Under the pieces are notes generated by a model. The model saw nothing but the letters and a program-made list of their open reading frames with translations, did no database searches and was not told the origin of the DNA. A program made the translations under genes and the position numbers. A stretch of 64,000 nt of DNA from Pseudomonadota bacterium. Lineage in GTDB: Bacteria > Desulfobacterota > Syntrophorhabdia > Syntrophorhabdales > Syntrophorhabdaceae. The DNA is taken from the NCBI GenBank assembly GCA_026388275.1, contig JAPLKB010000028.1, forward strand, positions 41,178 through 105,177. The letters run 5' to 3'. Shown in pieces: positions 1 through 8,614 of the stretch. Each line of letters begins with the position of its first letter. The stretch's first letter is position 1.

Positions 1-655
1 GGATATGCAAGGGAATTCCGGATCTCTCGAACAACAGATTCACAAGATACCTGCTTGCTGATCCTTTTCCTCTGAGTATGATTTTTTCATCAGCCAGGTC
101 TTTGATCGAAGGATTCATTTTCCATGTAAGTGGATGATCTACGGGCAGGGCTACAAGCAGTTCCTCCCTGCAAAACGGTATGAAACAGACATCAGGATTT
201 TCTTCGACTTTGACACAGATGATTACCTCGTTCTGAAAATCAAGGAGTCTCTGAATGATATCCAGGGACCCGGCCTCGTCCACTTTTACCGTAATATTCG
301 GATAAAAACTGTGGAAGTGACTGATCAGGAGATGCAGAAAGGTATGGGAATAGGTCCTTGATGTTCCCAGTGAAACAACGCCGGCTCTTAAGCCTTTAAG
401 ATCGTTTACCGCACTCTCAATCTCTGTTTCAAGGTCGAAAAGTCTACGGGCATATTCGTAAAGGAACTTGCCTCCTTCGGTAAGGAGGATCTTATGTGAT
501 TTTCCTTCGAAGAGCTTCAGTCCCAACTGCTCTTCAAAGGCTTTAATTTGATTGGTAACCGCGGGTTGGCTTATGAAAAGGTCTCCGGCTGCTTTGGTGT
601 AGCTCATACGCTTTGCCACTCTGTAGAAGATCCTGAAGTGATGAAGGTTTATCAT
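1..655 (-). CDS. LysR-family transcriptional regulator, 3' end outside window
   Basis: Reading the minus strand from the ATG at 655 gives 218 residues that run off the left edge without a stop. The first 60 residues form a winged helix-turn-helix typical of LysR regulators (HHFRIFYRVAKRMSYTKAAG, then SQPAVTNQIKAFEEQLG and a LTEGG wing), followed by the start of a periplasmic-binding-like effector domain (ALPVDHPL motif). A purine-rich GGGGGA lies about 10 bases before the ATG. LysR regulators usually control the divergently transcribed neighbour, here the molybdopterin oxidoreductase cluster starting at 1058; that link is inferred from position only. The effector is unknown. Family assignment is firm, the precise role is not. 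Confidence 0.9.
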   Translation of the reverse strand, partial: MINLHHFRIFYRVAKRMSYTKAAGDLFISQPAVTNQIKAFEEQLGLKLFEGKSHKILLTEGGKFLYEYARRLFDLETEIESAVNDLKGLRAGVVSLGTSRTYSHTFLHLLISHFHSFYPNITVKVDEAGSLDIIQRLLDFQNEVIICVKVEENPDVCFIPFCREELLVALPVDHPLTWKMNPSIKDLADEKIILRGKGSASRYLVNLLFERSGIPLHI

Positions 656-1057
656 CTTAACAATGTCCCCCTAAATACCGCACGCCAATCAGGGTTAAGC
701 AGCATAGCGCGTAAGTCCGGCTTTTACAGTCATTCTATCCCATTTATTTATCAGGATGCAACCATATCTTCAAATCTTCTCATGCTGGCCCCAAACGTGA
801 ACGTTCCAAAGCAGACCCCAAAATTGAATCCAGATCTGTAAGCTTCAATCCGGTGAATTCCGGGTGTCGGCAGAATTAGCAAAGGAGCAAATAGTCGGGG
901 TTTCAAAACAGACTCATTAGATAATCAATAACATTTTTGAATGGATAGTTTCAGATAAATGAATTTGACTCCCAGCGTCTTGTGGTGTAAAAGGTTCTTA
1001 GTGGAATAATTGGTTCTGTGACGAGAAAAGACATAAGGCATAAAGGAGTGGATCGTT
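656..1057. promoter_or_regulatory. Divergent intergenic region, LysR / molybdenum-corrinoid cluster
   Basis: About 400 bases separate the two divergent start codons. No credible gene is present; a 97-codon frame across 548-841 overlaps the LysR gene antisense and has no family resemblance. The region ends with a good ribosome binding site, AAAGGAG at 1042-1048, ten bases before the ATG of the oxidoreductase. It is where a LysR operator and both promoters should lie, but I could not pick them out with confidence. Confidence 0.4.
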
Positions 1058-3157
1058 ATGAATAATCAAATTATACGTACAACTTGCTCCATCTGCTTGC
1101 AGGATTGCGGCATGCTGGTACATTTACAGGATGGGGAGATCGTAAAAATTGAGGGAGACCCTCGTGCGCCCCTCAACATGGGAGCTCTCTGTGTAAAGGC
1201 AACGGCTTCACTTGAGATTCGGAACCATCCTGGCCGCGTAAGACATCCTCTTATACGAAAGGGCGAACGGGGAGAAGGGAAGTGGCAGGAGGTCTCCTGG
1301 GATGACGCCCTCGGCAGGATAGCTGATGAAATGAACAGGGCCAAAGAGAAGTACGGCCCCGAGTCCGTGTGCTGGCTTAGGGGTGCTGCTAAGGGCATTC
1401 AGGACAATGTATTTACCCGCCTTGCCAATGTATTCGGCTCTCCGAACATCACCTCCATGGCATCGGTCTGTTATTTCCCCCACGTGAACGCCATGCGCTT
1501 CACCTTTGGCTCCTTTCTCATGGAAGATCACACAAATGCTTCGGCGCTGGTCGTGGTTTGGGGTATGGACCCCGCGTCAACATCTATACCGAACTACGAA
1601 CCTCTCAAGAGAGCTGTCGCCCGGGGGGCCAGATTAATGGTGATAGACCCCTTTGAAACCGTTCTGGCAAAAAAGGCAGACCAATGGATAAGGCCGAGAC
1701 CGGCAACGGACATGGCTCTGGCCCTGGGTATGGCTTACGTCATTATCAATGAAGGCTTGTACGACAAGACATTCGTGGAGAACTGGACAAAGGGGTTTAA
1801 TGAACTCAAGGCACATGTCCAGGACTATTCACCCGATAAAGTGTCTGAGATTACCTGGGTGCCTGCTGAGACCATTGTGGATGCTGCAAGATTTTATGCT
1901 GCCAACAGACCGGCAGCCGTTCTGGTGGGGAATGCAAATGAGAATATCGTGCTTTCCATGCAAACTCAGCGGGCTATTTATATATTGGAAGGCTTGTGCG
2001 GCAACGTGGGTGTACCGGGCGGCAAAGTCCAGTGGACTAATCCTCCAATAGTATCCAGGGCTGCCCCGGAATTTACCTTACAGGACCATATCCCCAAAGA
2101 GATGCGGCAAAGGAGATTGGGGGCTGAGCATCTGGCTCCTTTTGTACACTACGCTTTACCGCAGAGCGTGATAAAGGCCCTCATTACCGGCAAGCCATAC
2201 ATACCTCATTTGGCTTATATTCAGGGAGGAAATCTGCTTTGCACCTGGGCTAATTCTAAGGAAACTCTGGAAGCGTTCAAGAAACTAGATTTTATAGCAA
2301 CGGCTGACTTGTTTCTGACACCCACCGTTGAAATGTGCGATGTGGTTCTGCCAGTGGCCCACTTTCTTGAGCACGATGCCCTTCGTCAGTCAGGGGATCT
2401 GCCGTTTTTGGCACAGATACAGCAGAAGGTGGTTGATCCGGGGGACTGCAAGTCGGACACCCAGATCTATATCGAGCTATCCCGTAAGCTGGGACTTGGT
2501 GAGTATTTCTGGAATGACGAATATGATTTCATGGAGGAAATGCTGAGACCCGCAGGAATTACTTTGGACGAGTTCCGGAAAGTGCATGTCCTGGAGTGTG
2601 TCAGACAGTACAGGCATTATGAGAGGGGCGGTTTCGCTACCCCTTCGGGCAAGCTCGAACTTTACTCAAATGCACTCAAGGAGGCGGGCTTCGACCCGTT
2701 ACCAGTCTACCGTGAGCCTCCCGAGACAATGTACAGTGAGCCCGGGGCGGCAGGCGAATACCCTCTGATTCTTACCACGAGGAAGCCGGCTGTTTTTCGG
2801 CACGCCAACCTGAGACAGATCAAAAGCCTGAGAGTCCTGCGTCCCGATCCGATCCTTAATATCAATCCTGCCACGGCCAGGGAACTGGGAATCAACAATG
2901 GGGACTGGGTCTATATTGAAAATAAACGAGGCAGGATAACCCATAAGGCTGAATATTCGGAAAGTCTGCACCCACGGGTTGTGGTGGGGGACCACGGCTG
3001 GTGGTACCCTGAGAAGGGAGTTGATGAAGATCTGCATGGATTTACAGAATCGTGTATTAATGCAATTACCAGCAACAGCCCTCCTTATGCCCATGAGATG
3101 GGGGGTGTTACCCTAAGAGGCACTTCCTGTAAGGTCTACAAAGTCGGGAAGTTATAA
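1058..3157 (+). CDS. Molybdopterin (Mo/W-bisPGD) oxidoreductase, cytoplasmic
   Basis: A 699-residue member of the DMSO-reductase superfamily. The N-terminus holds the [4Fe-4S] motif C10-x2-C13-x3-C17-x27-C45, then the molybdopterin domain (WDDALGRIADEM near 81-92) and the C-terminal molybdopterin-dinucleotide domain (YPLILTTRKP, later LHPRVVVGDHGWWYP). Cys138 in SVCYFPHVN sits where the metal-ligand cysteine or selenocysteine is usually found. There is no twin-arginine signal and no membrane subunit next to it, so it probably acts in the cytoplasm. Length and layout resemble acetylene-hydratase/thiosulfate-reductase-like catalytic subunits, but the substrate cannot be told. It is followed 13 bases later by a corrinoid protein and then two UroD-type methyltransferases, so a role linked to methyl transfer or demethylation chemistry is plausible. 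RBS AAAGGAG supports the ATG. Confidence 0.85.
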   Translation: MNNQIIRTTCSICLQDCGMLVHLQDGEIVKIEGDPRAPLNMGALCVKATASLEIRNHPGRVRHPLIRKGERGEGKWQEVSWDDALGRIADEMNRAKEKYGPESVCWLRGAAKGIQDNVFTRLANVFGSPNITSMASVCYFPHVNAMRFTFGSFLMEDHTNASALVVVWGMDPASTSIPNYEPLKRAVARGARLMVIDPFETVLAKKADQWIRPRPATDMALALGMAYVIINEGLYDKTFVENWTKGFNELKAHVQDYSPDKVSEITWVPAETIVDAARFYAANRPAAVLVGNANENIVLSMQTQRAIYILEGLCGNVGVPGGKVQWTNPPIVSRAAPEFTLQDHIPKEMRQRRLGAEHLAPFVHYALPQSVIKALITGKPYIPHLAYIQGGNLLCTWANSKETLEAFKKLDFIATADLFLTPTVEMCDVVLPVAHFLEHDALRQSGDLPFLAQIQQKVVDPGDCKSDTQIYIELSRKLGLGEYFWNDEYDFMEEMLRPAGITLDEFRKVHVLECVRQYRHYERGGFATPSGKLELYSNALKEAGFDPLPVYREPPETMYSEPGAAGEYPLILTTRKPAVFRHANLRQIKSLRVLRPDPILNINPATARELGINNGDWVYIENKRGRITHKAEYSESLHPRVVVGDHGWWYPEKGVDEDLHGFTESCINAITSNSPPYAHEMGGVTLRGTSCKVYKVGKL

Positions 3158-3170
3158 TGGAGGTATAGGC

Positions 3171-3839
3171 ATGGATTCAATCGAAATAGTAAAAGAGATA
3201 CTGAAGGGACTATCCGATGCGGTAATCGCCTTTGATGAGGAAAAGACAGTTGAACTGGCTATGACGGCACTCAAAAAGGGTATTGATCCGAATGATGCTA
3301 TACTGAAAGGTCTTGCCGTAGGAATGGATGAGGTGGGAAAACTTTACGAGAAACAGGAATATTTTGTGCCTGAGTTGCTCCTCTGCGCAGATGCGATGAA
3401 TGCGGCCGTCGATGTGCTCAAGCCTCACATTAAACTCGGAACACAGGCAAAGCCCTATAGCGTTGTCATAGGTACTGTTGAGGGGGATATCCACGAGATT
3501 GGCAAAAACCTCGTGATAATCATGTATGAGGCCGCAGGGTGGACTGTTTACAACCTGGGCGCTGATGTAAAGATACCCCTATTTCTGGACGAGCAAAAAA
3601 GAACAGGCGCTGACGTTGTGGCGATCTCCTGTTTGATGACGACGAGCATGCTGGCCATCCCCGAGGTCATAAAACCCATTAAGGAGTATGATCCTGGGAT
3701 AACCGTGATGGTCGGAGGAGCACCGCTGAGCCGAGAGATGGCGATGGCCTACGGGGCCGACGGATTTGCCCTTAACTGCGGGACGGTGGTGAAAGAAACG
3801 CTCAAAGCTCTTAATAGGGAGAAAGGCAGGCCTGAATGA
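3171..3839 (+). CDS. B12-binding corrinoid protein of a methyltransferase system (MtaC/MtbC-like)
   Basis: A 222-residue two-domain corrinoid carrier. Residues 1-90 are the helical cap domain (B12-binding 2 type), residues about 95-220 the Rossmann-like B12-binding domain with the signature D106-x-H108-x2-G111 (GDIHEIGK); His108 should be the lower cobalt ligand. Family members shuttle a methyl group from a substrate-specific methyltransferase to an acceptor-specific one such as MtaA/MtbA. It starts 13 bases after the oxidoreductase stop with GGAGG upstream, so the two are surely cotranscribed, and it precedes two UroD-type methyltransferases. A reductive activator (RACo/RamA-like) for corrinoid proteins is found far away at 58669. 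The methyl donor is unknown. Confidence 0.9.
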   Translation: MDSIEIVKEILKGLSDAVIAFDEEKTVELAMTALKKGIDPNDAILKGLAVGMDEVGKLYEKQEYFVPELLLCADAMNAAVDVLKPHIKLGTQAKPYSVVIGTVEGDIHEIGKNLVIIMYEAAGWTVYNLGADVKIPLFLDEQKRTGADVVAISCLMTTSMLAIPEVIKPIKEYDPGITVMVGGAPLSREMAMAYGADGFALNCGTVVKETLKALNREKGRPE

Positions 3840-3843
3840 TCTA

Positions 3844-4027
3844 TTGCCGGGGCTTGCGTCGCCCCCTCCACCGGCAAAGCCGTCGGAGCCTCCCCCTCTC
3901 ACTCGCGGTGCGAGCTAATTTCCAGGGCGATGCGAGGCAGCAGAGGACCACGCTTTCGAGCGTGGGTAAATGCGATTATCATCCACGCAAAGGGTTTCGG
4001 GTATTAGTGCCACGGGTTTGCCCGTGG
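3844..4027 (+). other. Cluster of four hairpins between corrinoid protein and methyltransferase genes
   Basis: The 235-base gap holds four stem-loops in a row. TTGCCGG (3844-3850) pairs with CCGGCAA (3871-3877) around an inner GGGGC/GCCCC; CTCGC (3902-3906) pairs with GCGAG (3910-3914); CCACGCT (3948-3954) pairs with AGCGTGG (3959-3965) across a TTCG loop; CCACGGG (4010-4016) pairs with CCCGTGG (4021-4027) across TTTG. None has a T-run, so they are not ordinary terminators. They may limit read-through or stabilise processed mRNA ends; a cobalamin riboswitch was considered but I did not see its conserved boxes. Confidence 0.6.
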
Positions 4028-4074
4028 GAATCTATCCGGACACATGCGAGTGGAGCAGTAAGGGAGGCAACGCC

Positions 4075-5154
4075 ATGAACGAGAATTGGAATTTGAGGCC
4101 GGACAGAATGACGCCGGCGGAGAGGATGAAGGCTCTCCTTTCGGGAAAACCAATTGACCGGGTAGGTTTTTACCCCTTTACACGGGGTTTTTGCGCTATA
4201 AACACAGGTATGACGATGGAGACCTTTTATTCGGAACCTGCAAGCAGTTTTGAAGCACAGCAATGGATCCAAAAGATGTATAATCACGATGAAGCCCTCA
4301 AGTTTGGCGGTGCCTGCTATGGCGCCTGGGAATTTGGCGGGGATATTAAAATACCCAAGTCCGAGTGGCAGCAGGCCATTTCGGTGGAGCGCCATCCTGT
4401 CCAATCGGAGGAAGACGTGGAGAAATTGGAGTTACCTGATGTGACCGTTGCAGGCTCAATTCCGAGGACCATGGAGTTCAGCAAACTGCAGCGTGCAGCC
4501 AGTCTTGCCTGCTCAATTTCAGTGGGCAGTCCCTTGATGATCGCAGGGAACATCTGTGGAGTTGAGAAGTTGATGCGGTGGATGCTGAAAAAACCGGTTC
4601 TGGCGCATAGAGTACTCCGGCTGGCTACGGATTTCGGAGTAGCGGTAGCAAAGTACTGGTTGGATACCTTTGGCGCTGATAATGTGGATATCCGCGATTC
4701 GGCGCCCACAGATTCGAACCAGGTCATATCGCCGAAACATTTCAGAGACTTCTCGTTTCCGTATCTCCTGGAGCTTCACGAGAAGGTGCTGGCCCTGGGT
4801 GCAAAATACATCTACAGTCACATCTGTGGAGAGCAGAATCTGAACCTGTTGTTCTGGCGTGAGCTGCCCTTTGGAGATCCGGGAATAGCCGGCTTTGGTC
4901 ATGAAGTGGACCTGACGAAGGCAATAGAGATGCTGGGGGACAAATGCATCGTAGTCGGCAACGTTGAGCCCCGAATTCTTCAGACGGGAAACCCGCAGGA
5001 AGTGTACCAGCAGTCACGGGAGTGTATCGAGAAGGGCAAGCACGCACCCAGGGGTTTCATTCTGGGCACTGGATGTGAACTGCCGCCCAGGTCGCCTGCT
5101 GCAAACCTCTTTGCAATGAAAAAGGCTATCAATGATTTTGGTTGGTATGAATAG
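4075..5154 (+). CDS. UroD/MtaA-family cobalamin-dependent methyltransferase, copy 1
   Basis: A 359-residue TIM-barrel protein of the uroporphyrinogen-decarboxylase superfamily, in the branch that contains the corrinoid methyltransferases MtaA/MtbA rather than true HemE. Zinc-ligand residues expected for the methyltransferases are present: H249-x-C251 (SHICGE) and C334 (GTGCELPP). The ATG at 4075 is chosen over an in-frame upstream one at 3970 because AGGGAGG stands seven bases before it and because the hairpin cluster lies upstream. The neighbouring gene is a paralogue, and the corrinoid carrier precedes both. It probably moves a methyl group between the carrier and a thiol or folate acceptor, or demethylates the primary substrate; which of the two is not determinable. 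Confidence 0.85.
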   Translation: MNENWNLRPDRMTPAERMKALLSGKPIDRVGFYPFTRGFCAINTGMTMETFYSEPASSFEAQQWIQKMYNHDEALKFGGACYGAWEFGGDIKIPKSEWQQAISVERHPVQSEEDVEKLELPDVTVAGSIPRTMEFSKLQRAASLACSISVGSPLMIAGNICGVEKLMRWMLKKPVLAHRVLRLATDFGVAVAKYWLDTFGADNVDIRDSAPTDSNQVISPKHFRDFSFPYLLELHEKVLALGAKYIYSHICGEQNLNLLFWRELPFGDPGIAGFGHEVDLTKAIEMLGDKCIVVGNVEPRILQTGNPQEVYQQSRECIEKGKHAPRGFILGTGCELPPRSPAANLFAMKKAINDFGWYE

Positions 5155-5205
5155 AGCCCTCTGTCCGGTCGTCGAGCGCAGAACCACATACGGGAGGTAG
5201 TAGAA

Positions 5206-6246
5206 ATGAATAACCGAGCCATGAGATTACTTAAGGGTGAACCAATTGACCGGACCCCGCTTTTCCCATTCATTCTGGGATTCTGCGCAAAAAACGCAGG
5301 ATACCCTATTGCCGCCATTTACAGCGACCCTCAAAAGAGCTTTGAACTCCAACTGTGGACGCACGAACAGTATGGTTTCGACTGGGGCCCTATATATGGC
5401 TATGCCTCATACGGCACCTGGGAGTTTGGCGGTGAGATTAAAATGCCTGCCACTGCCTATGAACAGGCGCCGTTCCACACGAGATTTCCGGTCGAGACAG
5501 AACAGGATATTCAAAAACTGAACTTGCCTGATCCAGGGGCGGCAGGGTGCCTTCCACTTGCTATGGAGTTTTCACGGTTGCAAGATAAACATGGAAAGCC
5601 TGTTTCTGTTGTATGTGGCGGCAACTTTACCATTGCAGGAAATGTTTGTTCCGTTGAAACACTCTGCCGGTGGATGCTGAAAAAACCGGATCTTGTGCAT
5701 AGAATCATGCGTCTTACCACAGACCATATCGTTGACATTGTTCGATACTGGTCGGACGTTTTTGGCAGCGAGCGTGTGATTCCGCAGATGTGGGAGCCTC
5801 TGACAGCCAACATCATTATCTCGCCAAAACAATTTGAGAAGTTCGTTCTCCCTTATATCAAAGAATCGAATGAAAAGATATTGTCACTGGGGGTAAAGCA
5901 CATTCTCTACCACATCTGCGGAGATCAGAACAAAAACCTGCCTTACTGGAGCCAGATTCCCATGGGCGATCCGGGGCTTTGCAGCTTTGGAGTCGAGGTT
6001 GACCTTCTTACGGCAATCGAACACCTTGGTTCCCGGAATGTTATCATCGGCAACATAGACCCAAAGGTGTACCTGAGTGAAACACCGGAACAGATATACC
6101 GCCTTTGCAGGGAGGCTATAGAGAAGGGAAAATCTGCTCCCCGGGGTTTCATGCTGTCGTCGGGATGCGAGATTCCACCGGAGGCCCCACCCTACCTCGT
6201 TTACCAGATGCACAAGGCCATCATGGATTCGGCAACCGGTTGTTGA
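5206..6246 (+). CDS. UroD/MtaA-family cobalamin-dependent methyltransferase, copy 2
   Basis: A 346-residue paralogue of the gene before it, sharing GEFPIDR-like N-terminus, TWEFGGEIKMP, RWMLKKP and the zinc site H236-x-C238 (YHICGD) with C321 (SSGCEIPP). GGGAGG precedes the ATG; the gap to the upstream gene is 51 bases. Two adjacent but diverged copies suggest that one accepts the methyl donor and the other passes the methyl group from the corrinoid protein to its acceptor, which would make the four genes from 1058 a compact methyl-transfer system. That division of labour is inference. The gene ends 74 bases from a convergent acyl-CoA dehydrogenase. Confidence 0.85.
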   Translation: MNNRAMRLLKGEPIDRTPLFPFILGFCAKNAGYPIAAIYSDPQKSFELQLWTHEQYGFDWGPIYGYASYGTWEFGGEIKMPATAYEQAPFHTRFPVETEQDIQKLNLPDPGAAGCLPLAMEFSRLQDKHGKPVSVVCGGNFTIAGNVCSVETLCRWMLKKPDLVHRIMRLTTDHIVDIVRYWSDVFGSERVIPQMWEPLTANIIISPKQFEKFVLPYIKESNEKILSLGVKHILYHICGDQNKNLPYWSQIPMGDPGLCSFGVEVDLLTAIEHLGSRNVIIGNIDPKVYLSETPEQIYRLCREAIEKGKSAPRGFMLSSGCEIPPEAPPYLVYQMHKAIMDSATGC

Positions 6247-6320
6247 TACACAGGGGACGTATCAACCCTTTCTTGTCCTTCTATGACGAAGGGCGTCGGC
6301 AACGGTCCCTGGAACAACAG

Positions 6321-7529
6321 CTACTCTACGGTATAATCGTAATATCCACGGACGACACGATAACGGGAAATCTGTTGACCACCGAGCCATAACTGTGTAA
6401 TTTTCGCATCCCGCAGGTATTTCTCGAGGTGATATTCAGGAGACAGGCCGTTGGAACCCATAAGCTGCATGGCCATGTCCGCAACCCACACGGCCGCATC
6501 GGCCGCATATATCCTCACGATGCCTGCCTTCGAGATCATTTCGTTTGTAAAAGAAGGCCCGTATTTATCCCGATGATCGGACATCCACGCAAAGTTATAG
6601 ACCAGAGCCCTTGTTGTTTCAACCCGGATTGCCATGTCTGCCAGGATGCCTGCTGCCATGCTCCATTCCCGCACCGGCTTGCCGCCGCTCGTCCGGTCCT
6701 TTGTATAATCAAGGGCAATGTCAAAGGCCGCCTGAGCAATACCAAGGGACATTGTGGCGGAACTCAACTGCGAACTTGCCATGGTGGCATGGTAAAAGCG
6801 CCCATCATCACCAGGGCCGGAGAGCCTAAATTCCTTCGGTACCTTGACATTGTCGTAGAATATGCTCCCATTGACGGATGTTTTGAATCCCATCTTTTTT
6901 TCCGGTTTCCCGAAAGAAAGTCCTTTGGTATCACCCGGCACATAGATGAGTGCAATGCCCTCATCCCCGAGATTCGGGTCTGTGGTACAGACGGTAAGGT
7001 ATACGCTTGAAATACCGGCATGAGTAGGCCAGGATTTGTTTCCGTTGATGACCCACTCATCACCTTCCAGCCGGGCCCTTGTAGTAACGTACTTGCTTCT
7101 TAAAAGGGGGTTCTCTGTATCGGCACCACCCGTGGAATCCGTCATTGACAGGCAGGCATAGTTCAGCTTGCTTCCGCAAAAGGCAGGAACGAACCTGTCC
7201 AGGACGGCTTTATTGCCTGCTGCCATAGCAGGTTTTAAAATACTTCCTCCATTTATAACGGCGCTGAGGCTGATGCCTGCATCTCCTCGCGCCAACTCTT
7301 CGCGGATTATGCATATGGTAGTGGTCGAATGGGTGCCTCCTCCGCCATATTCTTCCGGGTAAGCGATTCGCTGAATACCTAAATCAACAAGCTTTTGAAG
7401 CACTGATTCAACCAGATCGTGCTCCTCCTCGATCTTTTCCCGAATTGGCATGATTTCCCTGTCAACAAATTTCCTGATCATTTGACGAATATCGTTTTGT
7501 TCTTCTGTGAGCAGGTCCTTGAGATACAT
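6321..7529 (-). CDS. Acyl-CoA dehydrogenase family protein lacking the usual catalytic glutamate
   Basis: A 402-residue flavoprotein with the three ACAD domains: N-terminal helical (LLTEEQNDIRQMIRKFVDREI), middle beta (ACLSMTDSTGGAD; GNKSWPTHAG) and C-terminal helical (RTSGGKPVREW, QLMGSNGLSPEYHLEKYLRDAKI). The region that reads YEGTxxI in most family members, containing the catalytic base, is here WLGGQQI, putting Leu382 at the glutamate position. The alternative glutamate site used by isovaleryl- and long-chain enzymes (in the helix before LGIAQ) also shows no Glu. The protein may use another base, catalyse a non-dehydrogenating reaction, or bind an unusual CoA ester. GGAGG lies before the ATG. 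It is monocistronic and convergent with the methyltransferase genes. Confidence 0.88.
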   Translation of the reverse strand: MYLKDLLTEEQNDIRQMIRKFVDREIMPIREKIEEEHDLVESVLQKLVDLGIQRIAYPEEYGGGGTHSTTTICIIREELARGDAGISLSAVINGGSILKPAMAAGNKAVLDRFVPAFCGSKLNYACLSMTDSTGGADTENPLLRSKYVTTRARLEGDEWVINGNKSWPTHAGISSVYLTVCTTDPNLGDEGIALIYVPGDTKGLSFGKPEKKMGFKTSVNGSIFYDNVKVPKEFRLSGPGDDGRFYHATMASSQLSSATMSLGIAQAAFDIALDYTKDRTSGGKPVREWSMAAGILADMAIRVETTRALVYNFAWMSDHRDKYGPSFTNEMISKAGIVRIYAADAAVWVADMAMQLMGSNGLSPEYHLEKYLRDAKITQLWLGGQQISRYRVVRGYYDYTVE

Positions 7530-7642
7530 GGGAAGCCTCCTTCGCCTTTTCTTATTTCACGAATTATACAGAATTCAAAGTATAAGATCTATTTTTCACT
7601 ATCAAATCCGCTATGTCAACACATTCTTATTTAAATAACTGA

Positions 7643-8184
7643 GTGAAAACGGGCGGCAAGACAGCAGGAAGAATTTTTGCCGAGGAGAAGTTATTGAACC
7701 AGGATATCCCCTACGGATTTTGGAGTGTTTTACCCTTGAAGGAGGTATAAGAGCGCTCAGGAACAAAATAAGTGATATTTTGACTTCCTTTGGGTTTAGC
7801 GGTGAGAAGCCCTTATGGAAGGACGGATGTCTGAGTCGGGTCCAGATTCCTGGACATCCCTATCCTGATTCCTATACATCATCAAGAGGCAATGTTTTGC
7901 TTGCAGGCGATGCTGCACGTCTCAAGATTCCTGTGAGTGGTGAGGGCATAGGCACTGAATTGAAAAGCGGGATTCTTGCTGCCGAATCTATAGTAAAGTC
8001 TCTTAAGACCGGGCAGGATGTTTCAAAAATATATTCTGACAATCTGAGTCCGCTTTTGGAGATTTTGCACTCATACAGCCTTGGACTGGAGAAAATAAAG
8101 AAAGACGGGCAAAAGGGACCGGAAGCCCTGCTTGATGCGCTGACAAAGGCATTTGAAGAGACGATTGATATTGCTGATTATTAA
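7643..8184 (+). pseudogene. Remnant of a geranylgeranyl-reductase-like FAD protein, truncated and frameshifted
   Basis: From 7720 a frame without a normal start (TTG) encodes the C-terminal part of a GGR-family flavoprotein, with GNVLLAGDAARLKIPVSGEG matching the conserved second FAD motif and following helix. The sequence just before it continues in a different frame: from a GTG at 7643, KTGGKTAGRIFAEEKLL then PYGFWSVLPL, which joins LEGGIRALRN of the downstream frame with a shift near 7735. Together they cover only about 180 of the usual 350-400 residues, with nothing recognisable upstream. I read this as a decayed gene of which only the 3' half survives. A sequencing frameshift would explain the frame change but not the missing N-terminus. 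Confidence 0.75.
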
Positions 8185-8236
8185 TCCAGGAACTGGCGTT
8201 GTAAATGCAACTTAATTGGTTCTTAGACAGGACGAT

Positions 8237-8614
8237 TCATTTTTTCAGTTTATATGAAATCAGCCTCACAGAGTGTTTCTTCTTATCCCAGAACACTTCG
8301 ACTTCTACAAGCCGCACATCATTTAAAAGGGTTTCACTGATTTTTTGATTAATAAAGAAGCCCGAAGGATCCTTCTCATCTATCAATCCTTCGATTTGAC
8401 CGGGCTCAGGGAGTTCTTTTCTTTCAATGTCTTTCATTCTGTTATCGGCAATCATGGTTGCCTCAGTCACCTTTCTTGCATATTCCTCCATTCCTAATGA
8501 GGTCAGCACCAGTGAAACAAGAGAGACCAGGGCAATCGATGCGATTGCCACCGATACCATTACTTCAAGTAGGGTTATCCCTTTTTGGGATGATAATTTC
8601 TTCCAGATATCCAT
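8237..8614 (-). CDS. gspI: T2SS minor pseudopilin GspI
   Basis: A 125-residue type IV-pilin-like protein. The leader [12 protein letters not shown] is followed by [20 protein letters not shown], i.e. a prepilin peptidase site G/I with Glu at +5 and a single N-terminal helix. Size and position after gspH identify GspI, a tip subunit that forms a complex with GspJ and GspK. It overlaps the end of gspH by 50 bases and is the last gene of the leftward block gspC to gspI. Confidence 0.88.
   Translation of the reverse strand: MDIWKKLSSQKGITLLEVMVSVAIASIALVSLVSLVLTSLGMEEYARKVTEATMIADNRMKDIERKELPEPGQIEGLIDEKDPSGFFINQKISETLLNDVRLVEVEVFWDKKKHSVRLISYKLKK

Noticed and set aside
548..841. A 97-codon rightward frame near the left end
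   Set aside because: It is antisense to the LysR gene over its first part, and the LysR reading on the other strand shows clear family motifs.
3836..4078. An 80-codon frame overlapping the stop of the corrinoid gene by ATGA
   Set aside because: It runs through four hairpins, is Arg/Ser-rich without family resemblance, and the true next start at 4075 has its own ribosome binding site.
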